NCBI GenBank assembly: GCA_900555855.1
Contig: USML01000047.1
Location: 1-14,262 of the forward strand
Length of the DNA stretch: 14,262 nt
DNA from: an uncultured Eubacteriales bacterium
Lineage (GTDB): Bacteria; Bacillota; Clostridia; Oscillospirales; Butyricicoccaceae
Direction of reading: 5' to 3'
Position numbers and translations under genes: made by a program. Below are positions 1 to 6,879 of the stretch, in pieces. The notes beneath the pieces were generated by a model. It saw only the letters and a program-made list of their open reading frames with translations. It was not told the DNA's origin and searched no databases. The stretch's first letter is position 1, and each line of letters opens with the position of its first letter.

Positions 1-364
<364 letters not shown>

Positions 365-428
365 TCAGGCATTTTGCCGCCTTCCGGGCGAAATCCGCCG
401 GAATCTGTCCGGAAAAGGCCCCTTTCGA

Positions 429-457
429 TTGCATGAGAAAACAGAATATGCTATGAT
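429..457 (+). promoter_or_regulatory. Predicted sigma-A promoter of comM
   Basis: -35 TTGCAT (429-434) and -10 TATGAT (452-457) are separated by 17 nt. Predicted transcription starts near 464, directly at the base of a GC-rich hairpin and about 58 nt upstream of the comM ATG. Confidence 0.7.
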
Positions 458-465
458 GGAAAAAA

Positions 466-490
466 CCGGCGCGCTGCAAAACCGCGCCGG
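466..490 (+). promoter_or_regulatory. Leader hairpin at the 5' end of the comM transcript
   Basis: CCGGCGCG (466-473) pairs perfectly with CGCGCCGG (483-490) around a 9-nt loop, an 8-bp all-GC stem. It begins within a few bases of the predicted transcription start. No U-tract follows, so it is not an intrinsic terminator. A 5'-end stabilising stem or a protein site are possible readings. GCGCT at 471-475 could alternatively pair with AGCGC (516-520) beside the start codon, but this is speculative. Confidence 0.45.
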
Positions 491-521
491 CGCAAAGAGA
501 AAAGCAGCGGGAGGAAGCGCT

Positions 522-2045
522 ATGGTAGCAAATATCCATTCCTGCGGGATCGTCGGCATCAAGGGCCAGCCGGTGCTGTGCCAGTGCGATCTCAGCGGCG
601 GGCTGCCGCAATTTGATATCGTGGGCCTGCCGGACGCCTCGGTCAAGGAGGCCCGGGACAGGGTCCGGGCGGCGGTGAAAAACTGCGGCTTCAATTTTCC
701 CCAGCGGCGCATCACGGTGAATCTGGCCCCCGGCGACCTGAAAAAGGAAGGCCCGGTCTATGACCTGCCCATGCTGGTGGGCCTGCTGTGCGCCTCCGGC
801 CAGCTCCCGCCCCCGCCTGCCGACGCAGGCTTTCTGGGCGAGCTGACGCTGGAGGGCAGGCTCCAGCCGGCCTCCGGGGTGCTGCCCATGGCCATGGCTG
901 CCCGGGAGGCAGGGCTGACTGCCCTGTTCGTCCCGGCGGAAAATGCCGCGGAGGCCAGCGTCTGCCAGGGCCTGACGGTCTATCCCGTCCGGGATGTGGC
1001 CCAGCTGACCCGGCATCTGGAGGGCGCAGAGCTCATTCAGCCGGAGCCGCCCTTCCAGTTCCATACCGTCCGGCCGGACAGCCTGGACTTTGCCGATGTG
1101 ATGGGGCAGGAGAGCGTCAAGCGTGCGCTGGAGATCGCCGCCGCCGGCTCCCACCATATCCTGATGATCGGCCCGCCGGGCAGCGGCAAGAGCATGCTGG
1201 CCAAGCGCCTGCCCTCCATCCTGCCGGATCTGACGCTGGAGGAATCGCTGGAGAGCAGCAAGGTCTACTCTGTGGCGGGGCTTTTGGGCAAGCATCAGCC
1301 TATGCTCCAGGCCCGTCCCTTCCGCAGCCCCCATCACACGGTCTCTGCCGTGGGCATGGCTGGCGGCGGCGCAGGGCGGACCAGACCGGGCGAGATCTCC
1401 CTCTCCCACAACGGGGTTTTGTTTCTGGACGAGCTGCCGGAGTTTCGCCGGGATGTGATCGAGACGCTGCGCCAACCGCTGGAGGATGGGCAGGTCACCG
1501 TTTCCCGCATCAGCGGCAGCTGCACCTATCCCAGCCGCTTTATGCTGGTGTGCGCCATGAATCCCTGCCGCTGCGGCTATTTCGGCCATCCCTCCGGCCG
1601 ATGCACCTGCTCGGAGCAGAGCATCCGCAATTACCGCAAGAAAATCTCCGGCCCCATGCTGGATCGGATCGACCTGCACATCAATGTGCCCAGCGTCCCC
1701 TATGAGCAGCTGAAGGACCGGAAGCCCGCAGAAAGCTCGGAGCGCATCCGGGAGCGGGTCAACCGGGCCCGGGACATCCAGAAGCGCCGCTATGCCGGGA
1801 CGGGCGTCTATTGCAACGCCCAGCTGCTCCCCGGCATGATGCGGGACTGCTGCCCGCTGACGGAGGAGGCCCGGCTGCTGATGGAGGGAGCCTTTGACCG
1901 GCTGGGCCTTTCCGCCCGGTCCTATGACCGGATCCTGAAGGTGGCCCGGACCATTGCCGACCTGGCCGGGGAGGAACAGATCTCCGAGCTGCACGCGGCG
2001 GAGGCCATCCAATACCGCTCGCTGGACCGGGAAGCGCTGCTTTGA
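522..2045 (+). CDS. comM: YifB/ComM family Mg-chelatase-like AAA+ ATPase
   Basis: This is a 507-residue cytoplasmic AAA+ protein of the YifB/ComM family. In naturally transformable bacteria ComM is a hexameric helicase that extends heteroduplex during integration of incoming DNA; in most Clostridia its role is untested. Domain order fits the family: an N-terminal Lon-protease-like domain lacking a protease role (about 1-180), the AAA+ core, then the Mg-chelatase C-terminal domain (about 400-500). Walker A is GPPGSGKS (217-224) and Walker B LFLDEL has D303-E304. A cysteine cluster (C349, C351, C361, C363) within CAMNPCRCGYFG matches a conserved family block. The ATG at 522 is preferred over upstream in-frame starts because GGGAGGAA (509-516) precedes it and the protein then begins like its relatives. 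It has its own promoter and lies between nifJ (divergent) and a DegV gene (convergent), without dprA alongside. Confidence 0.95.
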   Translation: MVANIHSCGIVGIKGQPVLCQCDLSGGLPQFDIVGLPDASVKEARDRVRAAVKNCGFNFPQRRITVNLAPGDLKKEGPVYDLPMLVGLLCASGQLPPPPADAGFLGELTLEGRLQPASGVLPMAMAAREAGLTALFVPAENAAEASVCQGLTVYPVRDVAQLTRHLEGAELIQPEPPFQFHTVRPDSLDFADVMGQESVKRALEIAAAGSHHILMIGPPGSGKSMLAKRLPSILPDLTLEESLESSKVYSVAGLLGKHQPMLQARPFRSPHHTVSAVGMAGGGAGRTRPGEISLSHNGVLFLDELPEFRRDVIETLRQPLEDGQVTVSRISGSCTYPSRFMLVCAMNPCRCGYFGHPSGRCTCSEQSIRNYRKKISGPMLDRIDLHINVPSVPYEQLKDRKPAESSERIRERVNRARDIQKRRYAGTGVYCNAQLLPGMMRDCCPLTEEARLLMEGAFDRLGLSARSYDRILKVARTIADLAGEEQISELHAAEAIQYRSLDREALL

Positions 2046-2119
2046 TCCGCGAAAAAACAAAATGCAAGCGGTTTCGACGGTGAATTACAAAGTGTTTTCG
2101 ATTTTTCACCGGCTCATTT

Positions 2120-2183
2120 TGTGGAAAACTCTGTGGAGAATGTGAATAACCCGCGGAAAATCAGGCGGGATCCTTTTTCCACA
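2120..2183. repeat. Cluster of DnaA-box-like 9-mers
   Basis: Four 9-mers resemble the DnaA box TTATNCACA. TGTGAATAA (2141-2149) is the exact reverse complement of TTATTCACA. TGTGGAAAA (2120-2128), TGTGGAGAA (2132-2140) and TTTTCCACA (2175-2183) each differ by one base from TTATCCACA or its complement. Three lie within 30 bp in the same orientation, at 12- and 9-bp start-to-start spacing. A fifth, weaker match (TTTTTCACC, 2102-2110) has two mismatches. Binding is inferred from sequence only. Confidence 0.45.
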
Positions 2184-2313
2184 GCGGTGGATTGCGAAAA
2201 TTTCCCTTCCATTTTTCAGAAAAACGCGGTTTTTTCCAAAACCAAAAGTTTACCCCGCTTTACAATTCCCATCGCAAAAGGCCCGGAAGGCGTTTTCGCC
2301 ATGCCGGCCCGAG

Positions 2314-2359
2314 AAAAAAACAGCGCCGCCGCATGCTTTGCGCATTGCGGCGGCGTTTT
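2314..2359 (-). terminator. Intrinsic terminator of the DegV gene, possibly bidirectional
   Basis: CGCCGCCGC (2324-2332) pairs with GCGGCGGCG (2347-2355), and the stem can extend with ATG/CAT pairing across a bulge. On the minus strand the hairpin is followed by seven Ts (complement of 2314-2320), a classic terminator 21-66 nt past the DegV stop. On the plus strand it is followed by only TTTT (2356-2359), so it may also stop comM transcripts less efficiently. Confidence 0.8.
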
Positions 2360-2379
2360 GCGTGAGGAAAAAGCGGGCT

Positions 2380-3261
2380 TCAGTGCTTGGCGGTGCGAAA
2401 GGACTTGTCGCCGAAGAAAAACAGCGCCAGCGTCCCCGGGCCGACATGCGCGCCGGTGACGGGTTCATAGCAGACTGTCATGATCTTCCGGGGCGGCGCA
2501 TTGCGGTTCAAAAGCTCCGCCAGAAGGGCCGCATCCTTGGGGCAGTCGCCATGGGCGATGCCGACGGTCTGCGCGCCGGCGTCCTGCACATAGGCCTCAT
2601 ACTGCTCCGCCAGAGCGCGGATGGACTTTTCCCGGCCGATGACCTTGCCGAAGCCCACGATCTTGCCCTCCTCGTTGCCCTTCAGCAGGGGCTTGATGTG
2701 CAGGGCGATGCCCAGCATGGAGGCCAGATTGGACAGCCGGCCGGCGGCGCGGAGATATTTCAGGTCGCCCACGGTAAAGACCTGACACATATGATAGCGC
2801 AGCTCGTTGAGGAAGTTTGCCGTATCCAGCAGCGACATCCCCTGATCCCGGCAGTCTGCCGCCCGCAGCACCATCAGGCCCTCGCCCAGCGACGCGCTGA
2901 AGGTGTCCACCAGAATGATCTGCCGCTGGGGAAACTCCTCCCGCAGCTGGTGGGCTGCCATGCAGGCGGAGGAATAGGCACCGCTGATGCCGGAGGACAT
3001 GCTCACCAGCAGAATGTCCTCATCGCGCTCCAGCATGGGCCGGAAAAAATCGATGTATTCCTGCGGTGGGATCTGAGAGGTGGAGGCCTTGTGCCCTGCG
3101 CGCATGGCGGCATAATAGGAGGGGCCGTCGAAGGCATTGAGCTCGTGACAGGCCTGCTCTTGTCCGTCCAGATAATAGTGGAAGGGGATCACGCTGATCT
3201 GCCGCTGCTGCAGCAGAGCGGTATCCAGATTGGCAGAGGTATCGGTGACGATGGAAAACAT
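2380..3261 (-). CDS. DegV family fatty-acid-binding protein
   Basis: A 293-residue cytoplasmic protein of the DegV family, the usual family length. DegV/FakB proteins bind a fatty acid; in Gram-positives FakB presents it to the kinase FakA for phosphorylation and phospholipid synthesis. Most genomes carry several paralogues with different or unknown lipids. Visible family blocks are VTDTSAN at the N terminus (5-11), the ligand-binding TSQ (61-63), SSGISG (89-94), a DTFSASLGEG segment (119-128), the RLSNLASMLGIALHIKPLL block in the middle of the protein, and a C-terminal GAHVGPGTLALFF block. AAGGA (3267-3271) lies 5 nt upstream of the ATG. It has its own promoter although pepF lies just upstream on the same strand. 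No fakA is in view, so a FakB role in the kinase pathway is inference. Confidence 0.94.
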   Translation of the reverse strand: MFSIVTDTSANLDTALLQQRQISVIPFHYYLDGQEQACHELNAFDGPSYYAAMRAGHKASTSQIPPQEYIDFFRPMLERDEDILLVSMSSGISGAYSSACMAAHQLREEFPQRQIILVDTFSASLGEGLMVLRAADCRDQGMSLLDTANFLNELRYHMCQVFTVGDLKYLRAAGRLSNLASMLGIALHIKPLLKGNEEGKIVGFGKVIGREKSIRALAEQYEAYVQDAGAQTVGIAHGDCPKDAALLAELLNRNAPPRKIMTVCYEPVTGAHVGPGTLALFFFGDKSFRTAKH

Positions 3262-3293
3262 GAGGATCCTTCTTTCATCTAATGTGCGATATC

Positions 3294-3322
3294 ATATTAT
3301 CATGCCTGAAAGATTATTTCAA
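3294..3322 (-). promoter_or_regulatory. Predicted sigma-A promoter of the DegV gene
   Basis: On the minus strand, -35 TTGAAA (3317-3322) and -10 TAATAT (3294-3299) have a 17-nt spacer. The -10 is preceded by TGA, giving an extended -10. Predicted transcription starts near 3287, with a leader of about 26 nt. No terminator separates it from pepF, so pepF readthrough could also express this gene. Confidence 0.75.
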
Positions 3323-3344
3323 GCGCTTTTCCGCAGGCTGCCGC

Positions 3345-5144
3345 TTATTTCGTCAGCTGCTCCATTTCGTCCAGCAGCTGGCCGAACAGCTCCAGCGCGT
3401 CGTTGACGGGCTTGGGAGAGGCCATATCCACGCCGGCGATCTTCAACAGGGAGATGGGATCCTGGCTGCCGCCGGAGGAGAGGAACTTCTTGTAATCCGC
3501 CACGGCGGGAGCGCCTTCCTTCAGGATGCGCATGGCGATGGCGATGGCGGCGGAGAAGCCGGTGGCATACTGGAACACATAATAATCATAATAGAAGTGC
3601 GGGATGCGGGCCCACTCCATGGCGATGCCCTGATCCACCACCATCTGGTCGCCGTAATAGAGCTTGTTCAGGTCGTGGTAGGCCTTGCAGAGGAAGTCGG
3701 CCGTAAGCGCCTGGCCGCCCTCGGCGGCTTCGCCCATGATCTTTTCAAACTCAGCGAACATGGTCTGGCGATAGAGGGTGGTGCGGAACTGCTCCAGGAA
3801 ATGATTGATCAGATAGGCCCGCTGCTTTTTGTCGGTGGTCTTTTTCAGCAGATGCTGCATCATCAGCACCTCGTTGCAGGTGGAGGCGACCTCCGCCACA
3901 AAGATCACATAGCCCGCCGTACACTGGGGCTGGTTCTTTCTGGAATAATAGCTGTGAAGGGAATGGCCCATTTCGTGGGCCAGGGTAAACTGACTGTCCA
4001 AATCATTTTTGAAGTTGAGCAGCACATAGGGATGGGGGTCGCCGCCGGCGGAATAAGCGCCGCCGCGCTTGCCCTCGTTTTCATAGACATCGATCCAGCG
4101 GTGGTCGAAGCCCTCCTTGAGAATGGCGATATAATCCTCGCCCAAAACGGCCAGCGCATCCAGCACATTCTGCTTGGCCTGGGCAAAGGAGATGGGCTGG
4201 GAGGCCTCCGCCACGATGGGCGTATAGACATCATACATATGCAGCTCATCCAGCCCCAGCAGCTTTTTCCGCAGGGCCATGTAGCGATACATTTTGTCCA
4301 GATTGTTATGGACGGCCTCGATCAGGCTGTGGTAGACCGAGGTGGGGACCTCCGTGCCGTCCAGCGCGGCCTCCAGCGTGGAATCATAATGCCGGGCCCG
4401 GGCGTGGAAGATCAGCTGCTTGAACTGGCCGTCCAGCATGGTGGCCAGAGAGTTGCGGTAGCCGTAAAGAGTGTTGTAGAAGGTCTCAAAAGTGGTCTTG
4501 CGCAGGCCGGCGTCGTCGCCCCGCAGCAGGAACACAAGGCTCTCCTGCGTCAGCGGATGGGTCTGCCCCTTGCTGTCGGCAACATCGGGGAAGCGCAGGT
4601 CCGCGTTGCGGAAGCTGGAGGCGATGGAGGAGGGGGCGCTGGAGATCTCGCCGGCAGCAGCCAGCAGGGCCTCCTCCTGGGGAGAAAGAATATGCGCCTT
4701 CATGCGGCGGATCTTCTGGATGGGGCGGCGGTAGACCGCCAGCGCGGGCTCTTCCGCAAAAAAGCGCTCCAGCGTCTCGTCGGGGATGGCCAGCAGCTCG
4801 GGGACGGCAAAGGCCGTGGCGCTCTCCAGAGCCACCGCCAGCGACATGGCCTTGCTGCGCATATCCTGATAAAAGCTGTTGCCCATGTCCTCGTCGCCCT
4901 TGCGGGAGGCATAGTTGAAAAGCAGCATGAGGCGGCGCTCCGCTTCGTCAGAGGCCTTGAAATAGGCCAGCAGATCGGCGGCGCTGCGGCCAAGCCTGCC
5001 CTGAAAGGCGGCGCACTGGCCGGGAAGGGCCTTCAGCGTTTCGTGCTCTGCGCTCCAGGCGGCGTCGGAGGGAAAGATATCCTCGGTGGCCCAGGTGTTT
5101 TCCTTTTTGACCTCGCTGCGCTTGGGGATGCGGTTTTCTGCCAT
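3345..5144 (-). CDS. pepF: Oligoendopeptidase F (M3B zinc metallopeptidase)
   Basis: A 599-residue cytoplasmic zinc peptidase of family M3B, close to the usual PepF length of about 600. It cleaves short peptides, typically 7-17 residues, in peptide turnover or nutrition. The active site is HEMGH (H390, E391, H394), with the third zinc ligand E418 in the FVAEVAST block, at the 24-residue gap from the second His expected for M3. The N-terminal half (about 1-200) is the helical PepF domain. An in-frame ATG at 5159 would add five residues, but it overlaps the ribosome site itself (GGAGGAA at 5151-5157), so the ATG at 5144, 6 nt downstream, is the start. The gene sits 66 nt downstream of the CPBP gene with no clear promoter or terminator between them, so it is probably transcribed with it. 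Confidence 0.95.
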   Translation of the reverse strand: MAENRIPKRSEVKKENTWATEDIFPSDAAWSAEHETLKALPGQCAAFQGRLGRSAADLLAYFKASDEAERRLMLLFNYASRKGDEDMGNSFYQDMRSKAMSLAVALESATAFAVPELLAIPDETLERFFAEEPALAVYRRPIQKIRRMKAHILSPQEEALLAAAGEISSAPSSIASSFRNADLRFPDVADSKGQTHPLTQESLVFLLRGDDAGLRKTTFETFYNTLYGYRNSLATMLDGQFKQLIFHARARHYDSTLEAALDGTEVPTSVYHSLIEAVHNNLDKMYRYMALRKKLLGLDELHMYDVYTPIVAEASQPISFAQAKQNVLDALAVLGEDYIAILKEGFDHRWIDVYENEGKRGGAYSAGGDPHPYVLLNFKNDLDSQFTLAHEMGHSLHSYYSRKNQPQCTAGYVIFVAEVASTCNEVLMMQHLLKKTTDKKQRAYLINHFLEQFRTTLYRQTMFAEFEKIMGEAAEGGQALTADFLCKAYHDLNKLYYGDQMVVDQGIAMEWARIPHFYYDYYVFQYATGFSAAIAIAMRILKEGAPAVADYKKFLSSGGSQDPISLLKIAGVDMASPKPVNDALELFGQLLDEMEQLTK

Positions 5145-5150
5145 GATCGT

Positions 5151-5157
5151 TTCCTCC
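5151..5157 (-). promoter_or_regulatory. Ribosome binding site that fixes the pepF start
   Basis: GGAGGAA on the minus strand lies 6 nt upstream of the ATG at 5144. The upstream in-frame ATG at 5159-5157 overlaps this motif and therefore cannot use it. Confidence 0.85.
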
Positions 5158-5210
5158 AAATCTTAAAATGTCGTTGTGTGTATCGTTACTTTTTTCCCGC
5201 CGGGCCGGTT

Positions 5211-6053
5211 TTATTCCGCCGGAGGTGCTTTCGGCGCGGTGCGGCGGTTGATGGCAAACAGCGCTGCCAGCAACAGCGCCGCGCTGCCGAGAAAGGCCAG
5301 GACGATGGCCATGCCGTTTTCTCCGTAATGCTCCGCAAACCAGGAAAACAGGAAGGAGGAGCCGTTGAAGACGATATGCATGGCGATGCAGGGCCGCAGG
5401 CTGTCGGTGCGCTTGCGCACATAGCCCAGAATACAGCCCACCGCCCCGGCGTAGATCATCCAGATGGGGCTGGAATGGACGCCGCCGAACAGGATGCCCT
5501 GGAAAATAGCCGCCGCCCCGGCAGGGACCATGGCGCAGAAGGCCTCGTAGATCAGACCGCGGAACAAAAGCTCCTCGATCACCGGGCCGGCCAGCACGGT
5601 GGCCGCCACATCCAGCAGGGGAGAGGCCGTGGTGAGCACGGAGGAGGCCTCTTCATAAACGCTGACCCATGCCTTCGGCCAGGGAAACAGCGCCACGGCC
5701 ATCGAAGTCCAGAAGGCCGCCGCCAGCCCCAAAACCGCCCCCAGAAGGACCAGCGCCGGCGTGCTTTTTCGGTCCAGACCAGTATATTGGCTCAGGCTCC
5801 GGTGATGTTTGCGGGCAAGCAGCAGCAGCACCAGGATCACGATCCCATAGGAGATCAGCAGCAGCTCGGTCTGGTGCGCGCTGATCAGCTCCAGCAGCTG
5901 GGCGTCGATCTCTGCAAAGCTGCCGCCGGAGGCCAGCAGACTGCGGCCGCGGACCAGCGCCACCGCCAGACTGGCCAGCAGCTGAGAGCCCAGCAGCAGC
6001 CCCACAAAGCCGATGATCCGCACAAACGGCGCGTAACGGGATCTGTTTTTCAT
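5211..6053 (-). CDS. CPBP family intramembrane glutamic endopeptidase (CAAX/Abi type)
   Basis: A 280-residue multi-pass membrane protein. Hydrophobic segments are evident at about 11-35, 62-80, 98-123, 148-158, 176-190, 198-212 and 248-268. The three CPBP motifs are intact: EExxxR at E160-E161-R165 (EELLFRG), FxxxH at F189-H193 (FGGVH) and HxxxN at H226-N230 (HIVFN). Eukaryotic relatives (Rce1) trim prenylated CAAX proteins. Bacterial members are linked to peptide maturation, bacteriocin immunity or regulated proteolysis; the substrate here is unknown. No bacteriocin gene is nearby. The ATG at 6053 has AGAGGGG (6059-6065) 5 nt upstream; the longer open frame to 6116 would cross the promoter -10, so it is rejected. 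Likely first gene of a CPBP-pepF transcript. Confidence 0.9.
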   Translation of the reverse strand: MKNRSRYAPFVRIIGFVGLLLGSQLLASLAVALVRGRSLLASGGSFAEIDAQLLELISAHQTELLLISYGIVILVLLLLARKHHRSLSQYTGLDRKSTPALVLLGAVLGLAAAFWTSMAVALFPWPKAWVSVYEEASSVLTTASPLLDVAATVLAGPVIEELLFRGLIYEAFCAMVPAGAAAIFQGILFGGVHSSPIWMIYAGAVGCILGYVRKRTDSLRPCIAMHIVFNGSSFLFSWFAEHYGENGMAIVLAFLGSAALLLAALFAINRRTAPKAPPAE

Positions 6054-6087
6054 GAAAGCCCCTCTTTGTTTCCATAGGATGAACTTT

Positions 6088-6116
6088 ATTATAAACGGTT
6101 CTTGCAGGATTTGCAA
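6088..6116 (-). promoter_or_regulatory. Predicted sigma-A promoter of the CPBP gene
   Basis: On the minus strand, -35 TTGCAA (6111-6116) and a perfect -10 TATAAT (6088-6093) have a 17-nt spacer. It interleaves with the nth promoter, whose -35 lies inside this spacer. Predicted transcription starts near 6081, leaving a leader of about 28 nt. Confidence 0.78.
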
Positions 6117-6130
6117 TCCGGCTGTATAAT
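6102..6130 (+). promoter_or_regulatory. Predicted sigma-A promoter of nth
   Basis: -35 TTGCAG (6102-6107) and a perfect -10 TATAAT (6125-6130) have a 17-nt spacer. Predicted transcription starts near 6137, about 34 nt before the GTG start. The spacer contains the opposing CPBP -35 hexamer (6111-6116). Confidence 0.78.
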
Positions 6131-6153
6131 CAATTCAAGAGGAGTTTACATTT

Positions 6154-6164
6154 AGGCGGTGATC
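6154..6164 (+). promoter_or_regulatory. Extended Shine-Dalgarno of nth
   Basis: AGGCGGTGATC differs from the ideal 16S complement AGGAGGTGATC at one base (6157). It supports the GTG at 6171, 6 nt beyond its end. A second motif, GAGGAG at 6139-6144, precedes no usable in-frame start because TGA at 6164-6166 interrupts the frame of the nearby GTG. Confidence 0.6.
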
Positions 6165-6170
6165 TGACCT

Positions 6171-6809
6171 GTGACAACAAAAGAAAAAGCGGCGGCGGTG
6201 GTGGATATCCTGAAGGAGCGCTATCCGGACACCTGTTCGCTGGTGGCGGAAAAGGATTATGAGCTGCTGTTTTCCACCCGGCTCTCGGCCCAGTGTACCG
6301 ACGCCCGGGTGAACCTGGTGACGAAGGAGCTTTATGCCCGCTATCCCACGCTGCAGGCGCTGGCGGAGGCGGATCTGGAGGAGCTCTGCGCCATCGTCAA
6401 GCCCTGCGGCCTGTTCCGCACCAAGGCAAACGACATCAAAAACAGCGCAAACCTGCTGCTGGAGCGCTTTGGCGGCAGAGTGCCCGACACCATGGAGGAG
6501 CTGCTGACCCTGCCCGGCGTGGGCCGGAAGACGGCCAATCTGATCCTTTCCGATATTTACGGCAAGCCCGCCATCGTGGCGGATACCCACTGTATCCGCA
6601 TCAGCAGCCGGCTGGGGCTGGTGCCGCCGGCGTGCGGCAAGGATCCCTATAAGGTGGAGCTGGCGCTGAAGCAGGTGGTGGAGCCGGCGGAGCAGGCCAG
6701 CCTGTGCCATCGCTTCGTGCATTTCGGCCGGGATATCTGCACGGCCCGAAGCCCCCGGTGCGGCGAATGTCCGCTGCGGGAGCTGTGTACGCAGCCGCAA
6801 AAGCTGTAA
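6171..6809 (+). CDS. nth: Endonuclease III, [4Fe-4S] DNA glycosylase/AP lyase
   Basis: A 212-residue base-excision-repair enzyme that removes oxidised pyrimidines from DNA and nicks the resulting abasic site. The length matches E. coli Nth (211). The helix-hairpin-helix LPGVGRKTAN contains the catalytic lysine K120, and VADTHCIRI contains the catalytic aspartate D138; both fall at the E. coli numbering. The iron-sulphur ligands are C190, C197, C200 and C206 in the expected C-x6-C-x2-C-x5-C spacing. The start is GTG, supported by the extended ribosome site at 6154-6164. It is monocistronic, between an upstream promoter shared in space with the CPBP gene and a downstream bidirectional terminator. 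Confidence 0.96.
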   Translation: MTTKEKAAAVVDILKERYPDTCSLVAEKDYELLFSTRLSAQCTDARVNLVTKELYARYPTLQALAEADLEELCAIVKPCGLFRTKANDIKNSANLLLERFGGRVPDTMEELLTLPGVGRKTANLILSDIYGKPAIVADTHCIRISSRLGLVPPACGKDPYKVELALKQVVEPAEQASLCHRFVHFGRDICTARSPRCGECPLRELCTQPQKL

Positions 6810-6827
6810 AGAGATCCCCCATTCCAC

Positions 6828-6856
6828 AAAAAAGGCAGCCCGTTTGGGCTGCCTTT
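6828..6856. terminator. Bidirectional intrinsic terminator between nth and pepV
   Basis: AAAGGCAGCCC (6831-6841) pairs perfectly with GGGCTGCCTTT (6846-6856) around the loop GTTT, an 11-bp stem. On the minus strand it is followed by a six-T run (complement of 6828-6833), ideal for pepV, whose stop is at 6880. On the plus strand the T run is three bases within the stem, sufficient for weaker nth termination. Confidence 0.9.
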
Positions 6857-6879
6857 CGGAATTTCCCGGGGAATGGAGC

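Larger units (their letters stand above)
2046..2379. other. comM/DegV convergent intergenic region
   Basis: This 334-bp gap has no supported gene. The first half (about 2050-2275) is clearly more AT-rich than the flanking genes and contains a cluster of DnaA-box-like 9-mers (2120-2183) and a weak GGTTTT/AAAACC stem (2228-2243). The second half contains the shared terminator hairpin (2324-2355). Two open frames cross it (2121-2459 plus, 2250-2468 minus); both have low-complexity arginine- and alanine-rich translations and no ribosome site. Confidence 0.65.

Noticed and set aside
2102..2183. The DnaA-box cluster as the chromosomal replication origin.
   Set aside because: No dnaA, dnaN, rpmH, gyrB or parAB gene is in the window, and I see no clear AT-rich unwinding repeat. 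A titration or regulatory site is the most that can be suggested.
3323..3344. A terminator between pepF and the DegV gene.
   Set aside because: Only a short GCAG/CTGC stem is possible and no T-tract follows on the minus strand, so readthrough seems likely.
5145..5210. A separate pepF promoter or a CPBP terminator in the 66-nt gap.
   Set aside because: The best -10-like word (TAAGAT) has no matching -35, and the CCGGCCCGGCGGG stretch before the A-run does not form a stable perfect stem with a T-tract on the minus strand.
3282..6077. A 931-residue plus-strand open frame antisense to pepF and the CPBP gene; similar long antisense frames at 258-2060, 6844-8592 and 9305-11350.
   Set aside because: Translations are rich in Gly, Ala, Gln, His and Arg with no recognisable domains, and each lies opposite a well-identified gene. 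GC-rich codon bias leaves the opposite frame open, so these are shadows.
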